From the NCBI GenBank assembly GCA_029560585.1, contig JAKQKQ010000234.1:61072-125071 (forward strand): 64,000 nt of DNA, in the 5' to 3' direction. Shown here in pieces: positions 6,703 to 16,120 of this stretch (within the stretch, counting starts at the first letter, position 1; each line of letters begins with the position of its first letter). The translations under genes were made by a program, and so were the position numbers. This DNA is from Verrucomicrobiota bacterium (lineage in GTDB: Bacteria > Verrucomicrobiota > Verrucomicrobiia > JADLBR01). Under the pieces are notes generated by a model. The model did no database searches. It was not told where the DNA came from and saw only the letters and a program-made list of their open reading frames with translations.

Positions 6703-9700
6703 ATGAGCAAGGCGTGCATGCTTCTGGCGGCGGCATTGGCGATGCCGGGTTTGGCCTGCGGGGCGAATACGCCACTTATCACGAATGGCACAACCATCAC
6801 CGCGCAGGGGGATCAGAGCGAGGGCATTTCCGTCACATCGGGTTTCAACACGATGAACGTGAACAGCCTGAGCGAGCCCATCCAGCCCGCCACGGGGATT
6901 CTGGGCATCAACTTTCTCAATCCGGCCGGGGGCAACGTCGCGCTCAACGCCGGGACGCCCCAGTCCAATATTGTTGTTCAGACGACGGGCAATGGGGCGA
7001 CGGGAATGGTGGCGCGGAGCCATGGGTCCTGCTCGAGTACAGATGATCCGTTTCTTGGGATCAGCATTCCCGGGGCCTCGAACAATCCCGGCGGCGTAGT
7101 GGTGATAGATAGCTACAGCGATATAACCACAGTGGGGACGAACGCGCCGGGCATCGGGGCCGAAAGCAGAACTGCCGGCTATCCCGGCAACCTCTATGCG
7201 GAGTTGACCAATTTCTCCTCGGTCGGGTTTCTGTTTTCGGTGAGCAACATCGTGGGATCGACCAACCCGCTTGGCACGGCAGTCATGGGTCAGATTCTCG
7301 ACACCAATGGGGTGGTTCTTGGCACAGGCGGCACGTTCACGCTGGCGGCGAACGGCGCGGCGACGTTCTCCCTCGGAACCAACTTTGACAACCTCGCCGC
7401 AGGCGAGGTCCGTCTGGTGACGCTGGGCTATAACGTCACCGGCGAGTCGCCCTCCAGTGTGCTGAAAACGATTCCGGCCAGCCTTGTGGTGGTGGTGAGC
7501 AATCTGGGCGGCGTCATCTTCTCGAGTCCCATCAGCAGCAGTTTTCCGGAGTACGGGTCAAGCACGAACAGTTTTCCTGACCTCGACAGCTATGTGGCGG
7601 GCCTGGTGGCGCTGACCGAGGTCGGTGGTCCCGGCAACTCGGTGACGATCGTGCAGAGCGGCGAGATCGTGACGCGAGGCACGAACGCGGCCGGGATCTC
7701 CGCGCTGAGCGTCGGGGCCCGGGGCGCGGATGGTCGCGACGCCGACATCGATGACAGTTCGACATGGGGGGGGGCGGGCAATTCGGGCGGGCATGTCTCT
7801 GTCACGGCGGACGGTCGGATCACGACGGCGGGCGAGGGCTCGCCCGGCATATTGGCGCGAAGCGTCGGTGGTGATGGTGGGCAGGGCGGTGACGCCAGTG
7901 ATTGGGGCCGGAACTCCAAGTCGGGGGGCATCGGCGGCAGCGGGGGTGACGTTACTGTCGCAGGGGGCGCCACGATCGTGACGAGCAACGCGCTTTCGAG
8001 TGGCGTGCTTGCCATCAGCCAGGGGGGCAATGGCGGCGGCGGTGGCGACGGCGCGACCTTCAACAGCGCCGACGACGGTGGGGCCGGAGGCGCCGGCGGA
8101 TCCGTGAACGTCAACGGGACATGGGACATCACGACATTGGGCAGCAACTCCCACGGCATTTGGGGAAAGAGCGTCGGTGGGATCGCGGGCGGCGGCGGTG
8201 ATGGTGGATGGACGGGCACGGCGGCCGGTGACGGTGGTCAGGCGACCGGTGGCGGCGATGTCTCGATCACGAGTGGGGGCACGATCGTCACTCGCGGCAT
8301 GGATTCCTATGGCATCTATGGGGAGAGCGTGGGCGGTTTTGGTGGTGGGGGCGGCAGCGCGGGAAGCCCGTTTGTGGCCTTCGGGGGCAGTGGCGCGAGC
8401 GCCGGCCCCGGGGGGAATGTGGCCATCACGAATACGGGCGGCGTCACCACGTATGGCGCGCGATCACACGCCGTCTATGCGCAGAGCGTGGGCGGCGGTG
8501 GTGGAAGCGGTGGAAGTGCCTGGGCGCTTGCGGGGTTTGGCGGGGGCAGCGGATCGGGCGGACACGGAGGGGACGTGCAGGTATCGAACAGCGGGCGGCT
8601 TCAGACCTTCGGGAGCAATTCCATCGGTATCTACGCGCACAGCGTGGGCGGTGGCGGCGGCGACGGCGGGAACTCGGCGGGACTGGTCGCGATCGGTGGG
8701 CAGGGCAGTGGGACCAGCGCCGGGGGAAAGGTGAACGTTGTCAACAGCGGTGACATTGATTCCACGGCAGAGGCGATCTTTGCGCAGAGCATCGGCGGCG
8801 GTGGCGGCAACGGTGGCTCCACGATCGGCTGGTTCTCGATCGGGGGCAACGGTGGTTCGGGTGGCAATGCCGACGCGGTGACCGTCAGCAACTCGGGATC
8901 GCTGACGACGAGGGAGAACGACGCGAGCGGGATATTCGCGCAGAGCGTGGGGGGCGGCGGAGGCAGCGGGGGCAATAGCGTCGCGGTGGGGGCGCTTGTC
9001 AGCATGGCGATTGGTGGCGCTGGTGCCGCGGGTGGGACCGGGGCTTGTGTGAACGTGTGGAACACTGCCGGCGAAATCGAGACATTCGGCGACCGTTCCT
9101 GCGGTATCTTTGCGGAAAGTCTTGGCGGGGGAGGCGGGAGCGGCGGGTTCGCGTTCGCCGGTGCGGTGGGGCCGGGGAGTTTTGCCATCGGGATCGGCGG
9201 CACGGGTGGCGGCGGTGGCGACAGCGATGCGGTGAACGTGGACGCCCGTGGCGCATCCGTAACGACCTGGGGGGTCGAGTCGCATGGCGTAGTGGCACAG
9301 AGTGTCGGCGGTGGCGGTGGCTCGGGCGGATTCGGCATCGCATTGAGTGTAGGCTTTGAGACGGTGGGGTTCGCGTTGGGACTCGGTGGCAGCGGTGGTG
9401 GGGGTGGCAGTGGAGCGGCGGTGACGCTTACGACGGCCGGGGACATAGAAACATTCGGCCATCGGTCCCACGGCGTCTTGGCCCAGAGCGTAGGTGGGGG
9501 CGGAGGGGATGGAGGTTTCAGCATCTCGGTTGCGGGCGGGGCGGTCGGGGCTGTCGCTTATGCGATGGGCGGCAGCGGCGGCGGGGGTGGTTCGGGATCC
9601 ACGGTTACGGTAACGAACGGCGCCGACATTGTCACACGTGGGACCAATTCTCACGGCATCCTGGCCCAGAGCGTCGGCGGCGGCGGAGGTTCCGGCGGTT

Positions 9701-12700
9701 TCAGCGGCGCGCTTAGTCTCGCGGGTACCGCAAACGCGTCGATTGGCATGGGTGGCAAAGGCGGTGGGGGTGGCGGCGGCGACGCTGTCAGTGTCGTGAG
9801 TCTCGGCGACACGATCGTAACCTCGAACGAACATTCTTACGGCATTCTGGCGCAGAGTGTGGGCGGCGGTGGCGGTGATGGCGGATTCAGTCTATCCGCC
9901 GCAGGAAGCCTGGGTTTGGGCGTGGGGTTTGGCCTCGGTGGTACAGGGGGAACTGGCGGGGTGGGTCGTACGGTTTTCTTGTCTAACGTGAGCGATATCG
10001 CGACGTACGGTCCCGAGTCGCACGGCATTCTGGCACAGAGCCTGGGAGGGGGCGGCGGTTCGGGTGGGTTCAGCATCGCAGGCGCATTCAGCAGCGGCGC
10101 TGGTGCTCTGGCCATTGGGTTGGGTGGCCAAGGGGGCGGCGGCGGAAACGGCGATGCGGTTACGGTGATCAACGCCGGGGACATCCGGACGCTCGGCGAT
10201 CGGTCCAGTGGCGTGCTGGCGCAGAGCGTCGGCGGCGGCGGTGGCGCCGGCGGGCTGAGCGGGGCGCTGACCCTGTCCGCCAAGCTGTCGGCGGAGGCAT
10301 CCATCGGCGGTTCGGGTGGGACGGCGAGCCATGGAGGCGCCGTCCATGTCGAGAACAGTTCGATGCTGTGGACAGAGGGTGATGACTCAAATGGCATTCT
10401 CGCGCAGAGCATCGGTGGTGGCGGCGGTGTGGGCGGAATGAGCCTGGCATTTGCCGGTTCGGCCCATGGTCTGGCGGGAGGCCTGAATATGGGCGGTGAC
10501 GGCGGAGGCGGGGGCGATGGGAGCACGGTCGATGTCGTCAGCACGGGCGCATACATCGAAACGCGGGGCGACCGTTCGGCGGGCATATTGGCCCAGAGCG
10601 TCGGTGGCGGCGGCGGCAATGGCGGATTGAGCATCGCCGGGGCGCTGGCGCTCGAGAGCAAGGCGTTCACGCTGGCGTTAGGTGGCGATGCGGGCGTGGG
10701 TGGCCGAGGCAGTAACGTCACCCTGAGGAGTTCGAGCGTGGTTCAGACGCTTGGCGATGACGCGCACGCCATCGTGGGGCAGAGCATCGGCGGGGGCGGC
10801 GGCACGGGCGGCGTGGGCATCAAGGGGCAGTTGGCCATTAGCGATAGTGGTGTGAGTATCAGCGTGGGCAGCCAGAGCGTGTCCGGCGCTGGCGGTGGCG
10901 ACGCGGGGAACGTGCACGTCACCAGCACGGGCGCGTCGATCGAGACCAGGGGAATCCACTCATATGGTGTCTTCGCGCAGAGCGTCGGCGGCGGGGGAGG
11001 CGACGGTGGATTCTGCTTCTCGGCGGGGTTTTCATCGGGCGGCATACTGCCGGGGCTCGGTCTCAGCCTGGGGGCCGATGGTGGCCAGGGAGGCAGTGCC
11101 GGCGAGGTGATCCTCGATAGTGCCACCATCGTTCAGACGACGAACGACAACTCTCACGCCCTGTTTGCACAGAGCGTGGGAGGTGGCGGCGGCGCGGGCG
11201 GTGTGAGCATCGCGATTGGCGTAGGAACAAAGGCGCTGGCGGTGAGCCTGGGCGGCGATGGCGGCGCAGGTGGGCACGCGGATGATGTCTCGCTGACGAG
11301 CAGTGGGGCGAGCATCCTGACGTTTGGCAATCATGCGGCCGGACTGATGGCCCAGAGCGTGGGCGGCGGTGGTGGCGACGGTGGCGGAAGCGTGGCGATA
11401 GCCGTTGCGGGAGGAGAAAAGATCCCGGCGCTGTCGGTCAGTGTTGGCGGTTCTGGGGGTCCGGGCAGCTATGCGGGCAGCGTGACAGTGACCAATCGGA
11501 GCACCGTTCAGACGAGGGGCAACGATTCGCAGGGTATCCATGCCCAGAGCGTAGGCGGCGGGGGTGGCAACGGCGGTTTCAGCGTGTCCGGGTCATTTGA
11601 CGCAACCTCGGCTTCGATCGGCGCGAGCTTTGGGGGCTCGGGCGGTTCAGGTGGCTACGCGGATGACGTATTCGTGCTCAACACCGGGGGGATGATAGGC
11701 ACCGTGGGCGATCGGTCGTCGGGCATTCAGGCGCAGAGCCTGGGCGGTGGCGGTGGCTCGGGTGGGTTCTCCATCGGTTTGGGCGCGAGCATATGCGCGT
11801 CGTTTTCGTTGGGTGTCGGCGGTAACGGCGGCACCGGTGGCGACGGCGGCGCGGTGGAGGTCACGTCCTCAAGTTTCATTCAGACTTCGGGAGATGGCGC
11901 GAGCGGGATCATGGCGCAGAGCGTGGGCGGAGGCGGCGGGTCTGGCGGTTTTTCCTTTGAAGGCAGCGTGAGTGCAGTCGGAGGTGCGTCGATCAGTATT
12001 GGCGGCGGTGGCGGTGTCGGTGGCGACGGCGGCACGGTGGGGGTCATGTCGTCGGGTTCGATTCAGACCGCGGGCAATGACGCGAGTGGGATCATGGCGC
12101 AGAGCGTGGGCGGTGGTGGCGGCAGCGGGGGGTGGAGCATGGCGGGGCGAGTGGACGCGGTGGGGGGGATCGCGTTGAGCTTTGGCGGTTTCGCCGATGC
12201 GGGTGGACAGGGGGATGACGTCTCCGTGATCAGCACCGGGGCATCGATCACGACCGAGGGTGATCGGTCGGGCGGCATCATGGCGCAGAGCGTGGGTGGC
12301 AGCGGCGGGGCGGGTGGTGGTTCCTACGGGCAGGGCATTAGCATGGTCGGGAATTATACCATGGGCATCGGGCGCGATGGGGGCGCCGGCGGCGACGGTG
12401 GCTCGGTCTTGGTAACGTCTTCGAGTTCAATCGAGACGGAGGGTGACGACGCGATCGGGATCTTGGCGCAGAGCGTGGGGGGTGGCGGAGGCGCGGGTGG
12501 GTCAAGTTTTGCGGGCGGTTTGGCCCTGGTGGGCGTGGAGGGCACGATGGAGGTCGGTCTCGCCGGCGTTGGGGGCGCCGGCGGCGTGGTCGTCGCGACG
12601 AGCACGGGCGCCGTGATCATCACGGAGGGGGCGAGGTCCCACGGCATTCTGGCGCAGAGTGTGGGCGGCGGTGGCGGATCTGGCGGCGTGACCGTCCAAG

Positions 12701-15700
12701 AAGATCTGGAGTCCTACACGAACGGAGCCCTCGCCGTGACTCTGGGAAGCACCATCGGTCTGTCGAACGACGCGCAGAGTGTGACCATTACTAACACCGC
12801 TGCAGTTGGGACGTACGGTGAACATGCCGGGGCGTTGGTGGCCCAGAGCATTGGCGGTGGCGGGGGTGCGTCTGGGATTCAGATCGGCGGAATGGCGACG
12901 GGGCTCTCGGAGATCAGTGTGGTTCTCGGTGGTCACGATTCCGCTGGCGACGGCGCGATTGCGACGGTTTACAATCTCGGCAGTCTGATTTCCACGACGG
13001 GCGGCGTGTCGCCGGGGCTACTGGCCCAGAGCATTGGCGGCGGCGGTGGCTTAGGGGGCATCACCGTCGGGGGAGACGTCCACATGGCGAGCGTGGCGTT
13101 TGGTGCGGTGCTGGGTTCCAGCGGCTCTGTCGCGAGTGCCGCCGCGAACGTGTTCGTGCAGAACGACGGCGAGACGGAGACATTCGGCATCGATTCGGCC
13201 GGGATATTGGCGCAGAGCATTGGTGGTGGCGGCGGTTTGGCGGCCACCCACCTGGGCGGTTCGCTGATGCACAGCCCGGAGATTGGGCTGGTGCTGGGCG
13301 GTTCGGGTGCTGGGGGAAATGGGGGCGAGGTCAACCTAGCGACCATGGGCGAGGCGGTTGTTACCCACGGGACGCGTTCCCCGGGCATCCTGGCGCAGAG
13401 CATTGGCGCAGGTGGCGGCGCGGGCGGCGTGAGCGTCGGGGGTGGGCTGTCGGTGGATCCGGCGCCGGTCGGCATGCATTTTGGGGCCACAGGCTCCGGT
13501 ACGGGCAATGGCGGGGGCGTGACCGTGTCCAACCTCGCATCGGTGGGTACCGATGGGGACGATTCGCCCGGCATCTTGGCGCAGAGCATCGGAGGTGGCG
13601 GTGGCTTTGGTGGCATCGACGTGGGCGGGACCGTCGTTGGTGTCACAACGAATCGGATCGCACTCGGGGGTGGCCAGGGTGGCGGCGGCGCGGTGCACGT
13701 GATATCGATACAGGACCTGATCTCCACGGAGGGAAAACGCTCCGTTGGAATTTTTGCACAAAGCGTGGGCGGGGGAGGCGGAGCGGCGTCCTGGCTCGGT
13801 GGGGCCGAAGGGGCGGCCGAGGTGGCGCTGGCCAACAGTGCGTTGGGCAACGGTGACGGCGGTGCGGTGACGGTCGACAGCATCGGGGACATCGTGACGC
13901 ACGGGGCGGGCGCGCACGGCATTTTCGCGCAGAGCGTGGGGGGCGGTGGAGGCGTCGCCAGTGCGCTCGGCGAGGGATTCAGCGGGACGACCCTCCTGAA
14001 CTTCGCAGGCTCGGCGGGAGGCCCAGGGGCCGGTGGCCCGGTATCGGTCGAACACACCGGGAACATCTTGACCTACGGCGATACGGCCCACGGCATCTTC
14101 GCGCAGAGCGAGGGCGGGATTGCATCCGCAGGCAACATCCACGTGGGCATCGATGGCGCCGCAATCGCATCGGGGCTCGACTCTGACGGGATCAGGGCGC
14201 AGAGCCATGGGCTGCCTTTGAACGGTGACATCGACGTCTTGGTTGGGACAAACGGCACAGTCGTGGGTGGGACCCAGGGCGGTGCTGGCATCCGGTTGAT
14301 CGACGGCGCGGACAATAGCGTGCTGAACCACGGGAGCGTCACGGCGATTGGCGGCGTGTTCGGCAACGCCATGATCGCGGGCATCGGCAACGAGACCATC
14401 GACAATTTCGGCGCCGTGTCGGGCAATCTGGATCTCGGCGGCGGGCACAATACGTTCCTGAATCACTTGGGTGGGATATTCAATACCGGCGCGCGATTGT
14501 ATCTCGGACCGGGGGGGGCGCTGATGAACGGCGGATCGCTGTCACCCGGGGGCGAGGGGTTGATCATGCGAACGCAGATGACCGGCGATCTCGTGGGGTT
14601 GGACTCCGGCTCGCTGATGATGGAGATCAAGTCTGGGGGCATCTGTGATGTGGTGGAGAACATCGGTGGCGCAATGACCCTGGACGGCTCACTGCACGTG
14701 CTGCAGTACCAGGGATCCATCCCGCACCGGGGGGAGACCTTCCAGCTGCTGGAGGCTCTGGGCGGCATCGGGGGCCAGTTCGACACCATCAGTGATCCGT
14801 TCGAAGGCCGGTACGCTCTCAAGTTGGTGCCGCACTATTTGGCCAACGCTTTTGTGATCGAGGTGCAGCAGGGCTCTTTCGCCTGGTTCGCCGAAACATA
14901 CAATCAGAGGCAGGTGGCGAACGCCCTCGACTCGGTCGCATTCTCGCACGGTACGCGCAAGCTCATCGAGTTCCTGAACGGCGAGCCAGGGTACGCGCTG
15001 CCGCACGATTTTGATCTCATAGCGCCGGAGGAACTGGGGGCGATGTTTGATCTGACGTTCGGGTCGATGTGGGTCCATTCGCGCAATCTGGAGCAGCGGC
15101 TCCGCGATCTCCGGGCCGGCGGCTGGTTGGGGCTCGGGCAGTTGTCGCTTCTCGATCCGGCGGGGGCGCTGGATCCGAAATCGGTTGAGGGCAAGGGCAT
15201 GGAGACCGAGCTGTCGGTCGTGGAGGCGCCGTGCGACTGGAACCTGTACGCCATGGGGAGCGGCGAGATTGTTGGGGTCAGCGACACCAGAAACTCGCGC
15301 GGCTATGACATCGAGACCGGTGGGATCACCATCGGGGGGGACCGGCGGCTGGGCGAGCATTTTGCGGTGGGGTTGGCGCTTGGGTACGTGGACAGCCGGG
15401 CCGACCTGTACGGCGGTGGGCGGGTGGACGTCAACGGTGGCATGGCGACCATCTATGGCACCTGGTACGACCGCGGCTGCTATGTGAACGCGGCCGTCGG
15501 GGGCGGGTACGACAGCTACGACACCCGTCGGGAGGGACTGCAGGGGCGGCCGCGCGGCACGACGTGCGGCGGGGAGTTCGACGCCTTGGTCGGGGCGGGG
15601 TATGACTTCCGGGCCGGGGCCTTCGCCTTCGGTCCCGAGGTGGCGGTGCAGTACGGATACGTGGGCATCGGCGGGTTTCGGGAGTCGGGCTCGCTCGCCC

Positions 15701-16050
15701 CGCTACAGATCCAGGACAATGACAGCGACTCACTGCTGAGCCGCCTCGGGTTCCACGCCGCGGCAGAGTTTCTTTGCGGCGGCGTGCGGGTGCGCCCGCA
15801 GGCGGTGATAGCGTGGCAGCACGAGTATCTCGACGACGAGCGCAGCATCGACTCCGCGTTTGCCGGAGACACGGGGGAGATATTCAACGTGAGGTCAACC
15901 TCCACGGGCCGCGATGCGCTCTCGGTGGGCGGCGGGGTCCACGTGCAATGGTCGCGCCTGCTGTCCACCTCCCTGTTCTATCACGGCGAGATCGCGCGCT
16001 CGGAGTACTCCGCGCATTCCCTGACGCTGGGGATGGGCTTCAGTTTCTGA
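6703..16050 (+). CDS. Giant repeat-rich autotransporter (type Va-like adhesin)
   Basis: The 3115-residue product has a signal peptide (MSKACMLLAAALAMPGLACG) and a passenger of about 2800 residues. About residues 330-2505 are a tandem array of roughly 37 units with core [AG]QS[VIL]GGGGGxGG. A non-repeat linker (about 2510-2830) precedes a C-terminal autotransporter beta-barrel (about 2840-3115) that ends in Phe, as expected for Bam-dependent barrels. The passenger should fold as a long beta-solenoid on the cell surface. Each unit carries a variable strand, a T-x-G-[DN]-x-[SA]-x-G-[IVL] turn and a glycine-rich loop. Comparable Gly-rich AQSVGGGGG autotransporters are known from proteobacteria, so horizontal transfer is possible but not shown. 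The ATG at 6703 has AGGTAGG seven bases upstream. It is monocistronic. An adhesin or biofilm role is inferred from the architecture. Confidence 0.9.
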   Translation: MSKACMLLAAALAMPGLACGANTPLITNGTTITAQGDQSEGISVTSGFNTMNVNSLSEPIQPATGILGINFLNPAGGNVALNAGTPQSNIVVQTTGNGATGMVARSHGSCSSTDDPFLGISIPGASNNPGGVVVIDSYSDITTVGTNAPGIGAESRTAGYPGNLYAELTNFSSVGFLFSVSNIVGSTNPLGTAVMGQILDTNGVVLGTGGTFTLAANGAATFSLGTNFDNLAAGEVRLVTLGYNVTGESPSSVLKTIPASLVVVVSNLGGVIFSSPISSSFPEYGSSTNSFPDLDSYVAGLVALTEVGGPGNSVTIVQSGEIVTRGTNAAGISALSVGARGADGRDADIDDSSTWGGAGNSGGHVSVTADGRITTAGEGSPGILARSVGGDGGQGGDASDWGRNSKSGGIGGSGGDVTVAGGATIVTSNALSSGVLAISQGGNGGGGGDGATFNSADDGGAGGAGGSVNVNGTWDITTLGSNSHGIWGKSVGGIAGGGGDGGWTGTAAGDGGQATGGGDVSITSGGTIVTRGMDSYGIYGESVGGFGGGGGSAGSPFVAFGGSGASAGPGGNVAITNTGGVTTYGARSHAVYAQSVGGGGGSGGSAWALAGFGGGSGSGGHGGDVQVSNSGRLQTFGSNSIGIYAHSVGGGGGDGGNSAGLVAIGGQGSGTSAGGKVNVVNSGDIDSTAEAIFAQSIGGGGGNGGSTIGWFSIGGNGGSGGNADAVTVSNSGSLTTRENDASGIFAQSVGGGGGSGGNSVAVGALVSMAIGGAGAAGGTGACVNVWNTAGEIETFGDRSCGIFAESLGGGGGSGGFAFAGAVGPGSFAIGIGGTGGGGGDSDAVNVDARGASVTTWGVESHGVVAQSVGGGGGSGGFGIALSVGFETVGFALGLGGSGGGGGSGAAVTLTTAGDIETFGHRSHGVLAQSVGGGGGDGGFSISVAGGAVGAVAYAMGGSGGGGGSGSTVTVTNGADIVTRGTNSHGILAQSVGGGGGSGGFSGALSLAGTANASIGMGGKGGGGGGGDAVSVVSLGDTIVTSNEHSYGILAQSVGGGGGDGGFSLSAAGSLGLGVGFGLGGTGGTGGVGRTVFLSNVSDIATYGPESHGILAQSLGGGGGSGGFSIAGAFSSGAGALAIGLGGQGGGGGNGDAVTVINAGDIRTLGDRSSGVLAQSVGGGGGAGGLSGALTLSAKLSAEASIGGSGGTASHGGAVHVENSSMLWTEGDDSNGILAQSIGGGGGVGGMSLAFAGSAHGLAGGLNMGGDGGGGGDGSTVDVVSTGAYIETRGDRSAGILAQSVGGGGGNGGLSIAGALALESKAFTLALGGDAGVGGRGSNVTLRSSSVVQTLGDDAHAIVGQSIGGGGGTGGVGIKGQLAISDSGVSISVGSQSVSGAGGGDAGNVHVTSTGASIETRGIHSYGVFAQSVGGGGGDGGFCFSAGFSSGGILPGLGLSLGADGGQGGSAGEVILDSATIVQTTNDNSHALFAQSVGGGGGAGGVSIAIGVGTKALAVSLGGDGGAGGHADDVSLTSSGASILTFGNHAAGLMAQSVGGGGGDGGGSVAIAVAGGEKIPALSVSVGGSGGPGSYAGSVTVTNRSTVQTRGNDSQGIHAQSVGGGGGNGGFSVSGSFDATSASIGASFGGSGGSGGYADDVFVLNTGGMIGTVGDRSSGIQAQSLGGGGGSGGFSIGLGASICASFSLGVGGNGGTGGDGGAVEVTSSSFIQTSGDGASGIMAQSVGGGGGSGGFSFEGSVSAVGGASISIGGGGGVGGDGGTVGVMSSGSIQTAGNDASGIMAQSVGGGGGSGGWSMAGRVDAVGGIALSFGGFADAGGQGDDVSVISTGASITTEGDRSGGIMAQSVGGSGGAGGGSYGQGISMVGNYTMGIGRDGGAGGDGGSVLVTSSSSIETEGDDAIGILAQSVGGGGGAGGSSFAGGLALVGVEGTMEVGLAGVGGAGGVVVATSTGAVIITEGARSHGILAQSVGGGGGSGGVTVQEDLESYTNGALAVTLGSTIGLSNDAQSVTITNTAAVGTYGEHAGALVAQSIGGGGGASGIQIGGMATGLSEISVVLGGHDSAGDGAIATVYNLGSLISTTGGVSPGLLAQSIGGGGGLGGITVGGDVHMASVAFGAVLGSSGSVASAAANVFVQNDGETETFGIDSAGILAQSIGGGGGLAATHLGGSLMHSPEIGLVLGGSGAGGNGGEVNLATMGEAVVTHGTRSPGILAQSIGAGGGAGGVSVGGGLSVDPAPVGMHFGATGSGTGNGGGVTVSNLASVGTDGDDSPGILAQSIGGGGGFGGIDVGGTVVGVTTNRIALGGGQGGGGAVHVISIQDLISTEGKRSVGIFAQSVGGGGGAASWLGGAEGAAEVALANSALGNGDGGAVTVDSIGDIVTHGAGAHGIFAQSVGGGGGVASALGEGFSGTTLLNFAGSAGGPGAGGPVSVEHTGNILTYGDTAHGIFAQSEGGIASAGNIHVGIDGAAIASGLDSDGIRAQSHGLPLNGDIDVLVGTNGTVVGGTQGGAGIRLIDGADNSVLNHGSVTAIGGVFGNAMIAGIGNETIDNFGAVSGNLDLGGGHNTFLNHLGGIFNTGARLYLGPGGALMNGGSLSPGGEGLIMRTQMTGDLVGLDSGSLMMEIKSGGICDVVENIGGAMTLDGSLHVLQYQGSIPHRGETFQLLEALGGIGGQFDTISDPFEGRYALKLVPHYLANAFVIEVQQGSFAWFAETYNQRQVANALDSVAFSHGTRKLIEFLNGEPGYALPHDFDLIAPEELGAMFDLTFGSMWVHSRNLEQRLRDLRAGGWLGLGQLSLLDPAGALDPKSVEGKGMETELSVVEAPCDWNLYAMGSGEIVGVSDTRNSRGYDIETGGITIGGDRRLGEHFAVGLALGYVDSRADLYGGGRVDVNGGMATIYGTWYDRGCYVNAAVGGGYDSYDTRREGLQGRPRGTTCGGEFDALVGAGYDFRAGAFAFGPEVAVQYGYVGIGGFRESGSLAPLQIQDNDSDSLLSRLGFHAAAEFLCGGVRVRPQAVIAWQHEYLDDERSIDSAFAGDTGEIFNVRSTSTGRDALSVGGGVHVQWSRLLSTSLFYHGEIARSEYSAHSLTLGMGFSF
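7680..14215 (+). repeat. Tandem coding repeats of the autotransporter passenger
   Basis: About 37 units of roughly 55-68 codons occur. I counted 26 exact copies of AQS[VIL]GGGGG and about 11 degenerate ones, the degenerate units clustering at both ends (for example ALSVGARGADG at the start and AQSEGGIAS at the end). From about 10540 to 12660 units alternate between two types. One enters its turn with STGASIET-like sequence and GDRS, the other with SSSVVQT-like sequence and GDDA. This indicates growth by duplication of a two-unit block. Confidence 0.88.
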
Positions 16051-16120
16051 TTGAATCGCATTCGGCACCGCCGGCCACGTTGCGGGCCCCGAGATGCGGA
16101 TCAGCGCCCCGGTGACGCCG

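Noticed and set aside
8464..9834. A 456-residue minus-strand open frame inside the autotransporter, with others at 9837-10721, 12969-14066 and 13336-14466
   Set aside because: They mirror the Gly-rich repeat codons and read as Pro- or Arg/His/Ala-rich low-complexity chains with no domain. They are explained by the GC-rich repeat on the + strand.
7680..14215. Regular repeats that could suggest a CRISPR array
   Set aside because: Period is about 170-200 bases, repeats are degenerate and in frame with one long coding sequence, and there are no unique spacers of constant length or cas genes.
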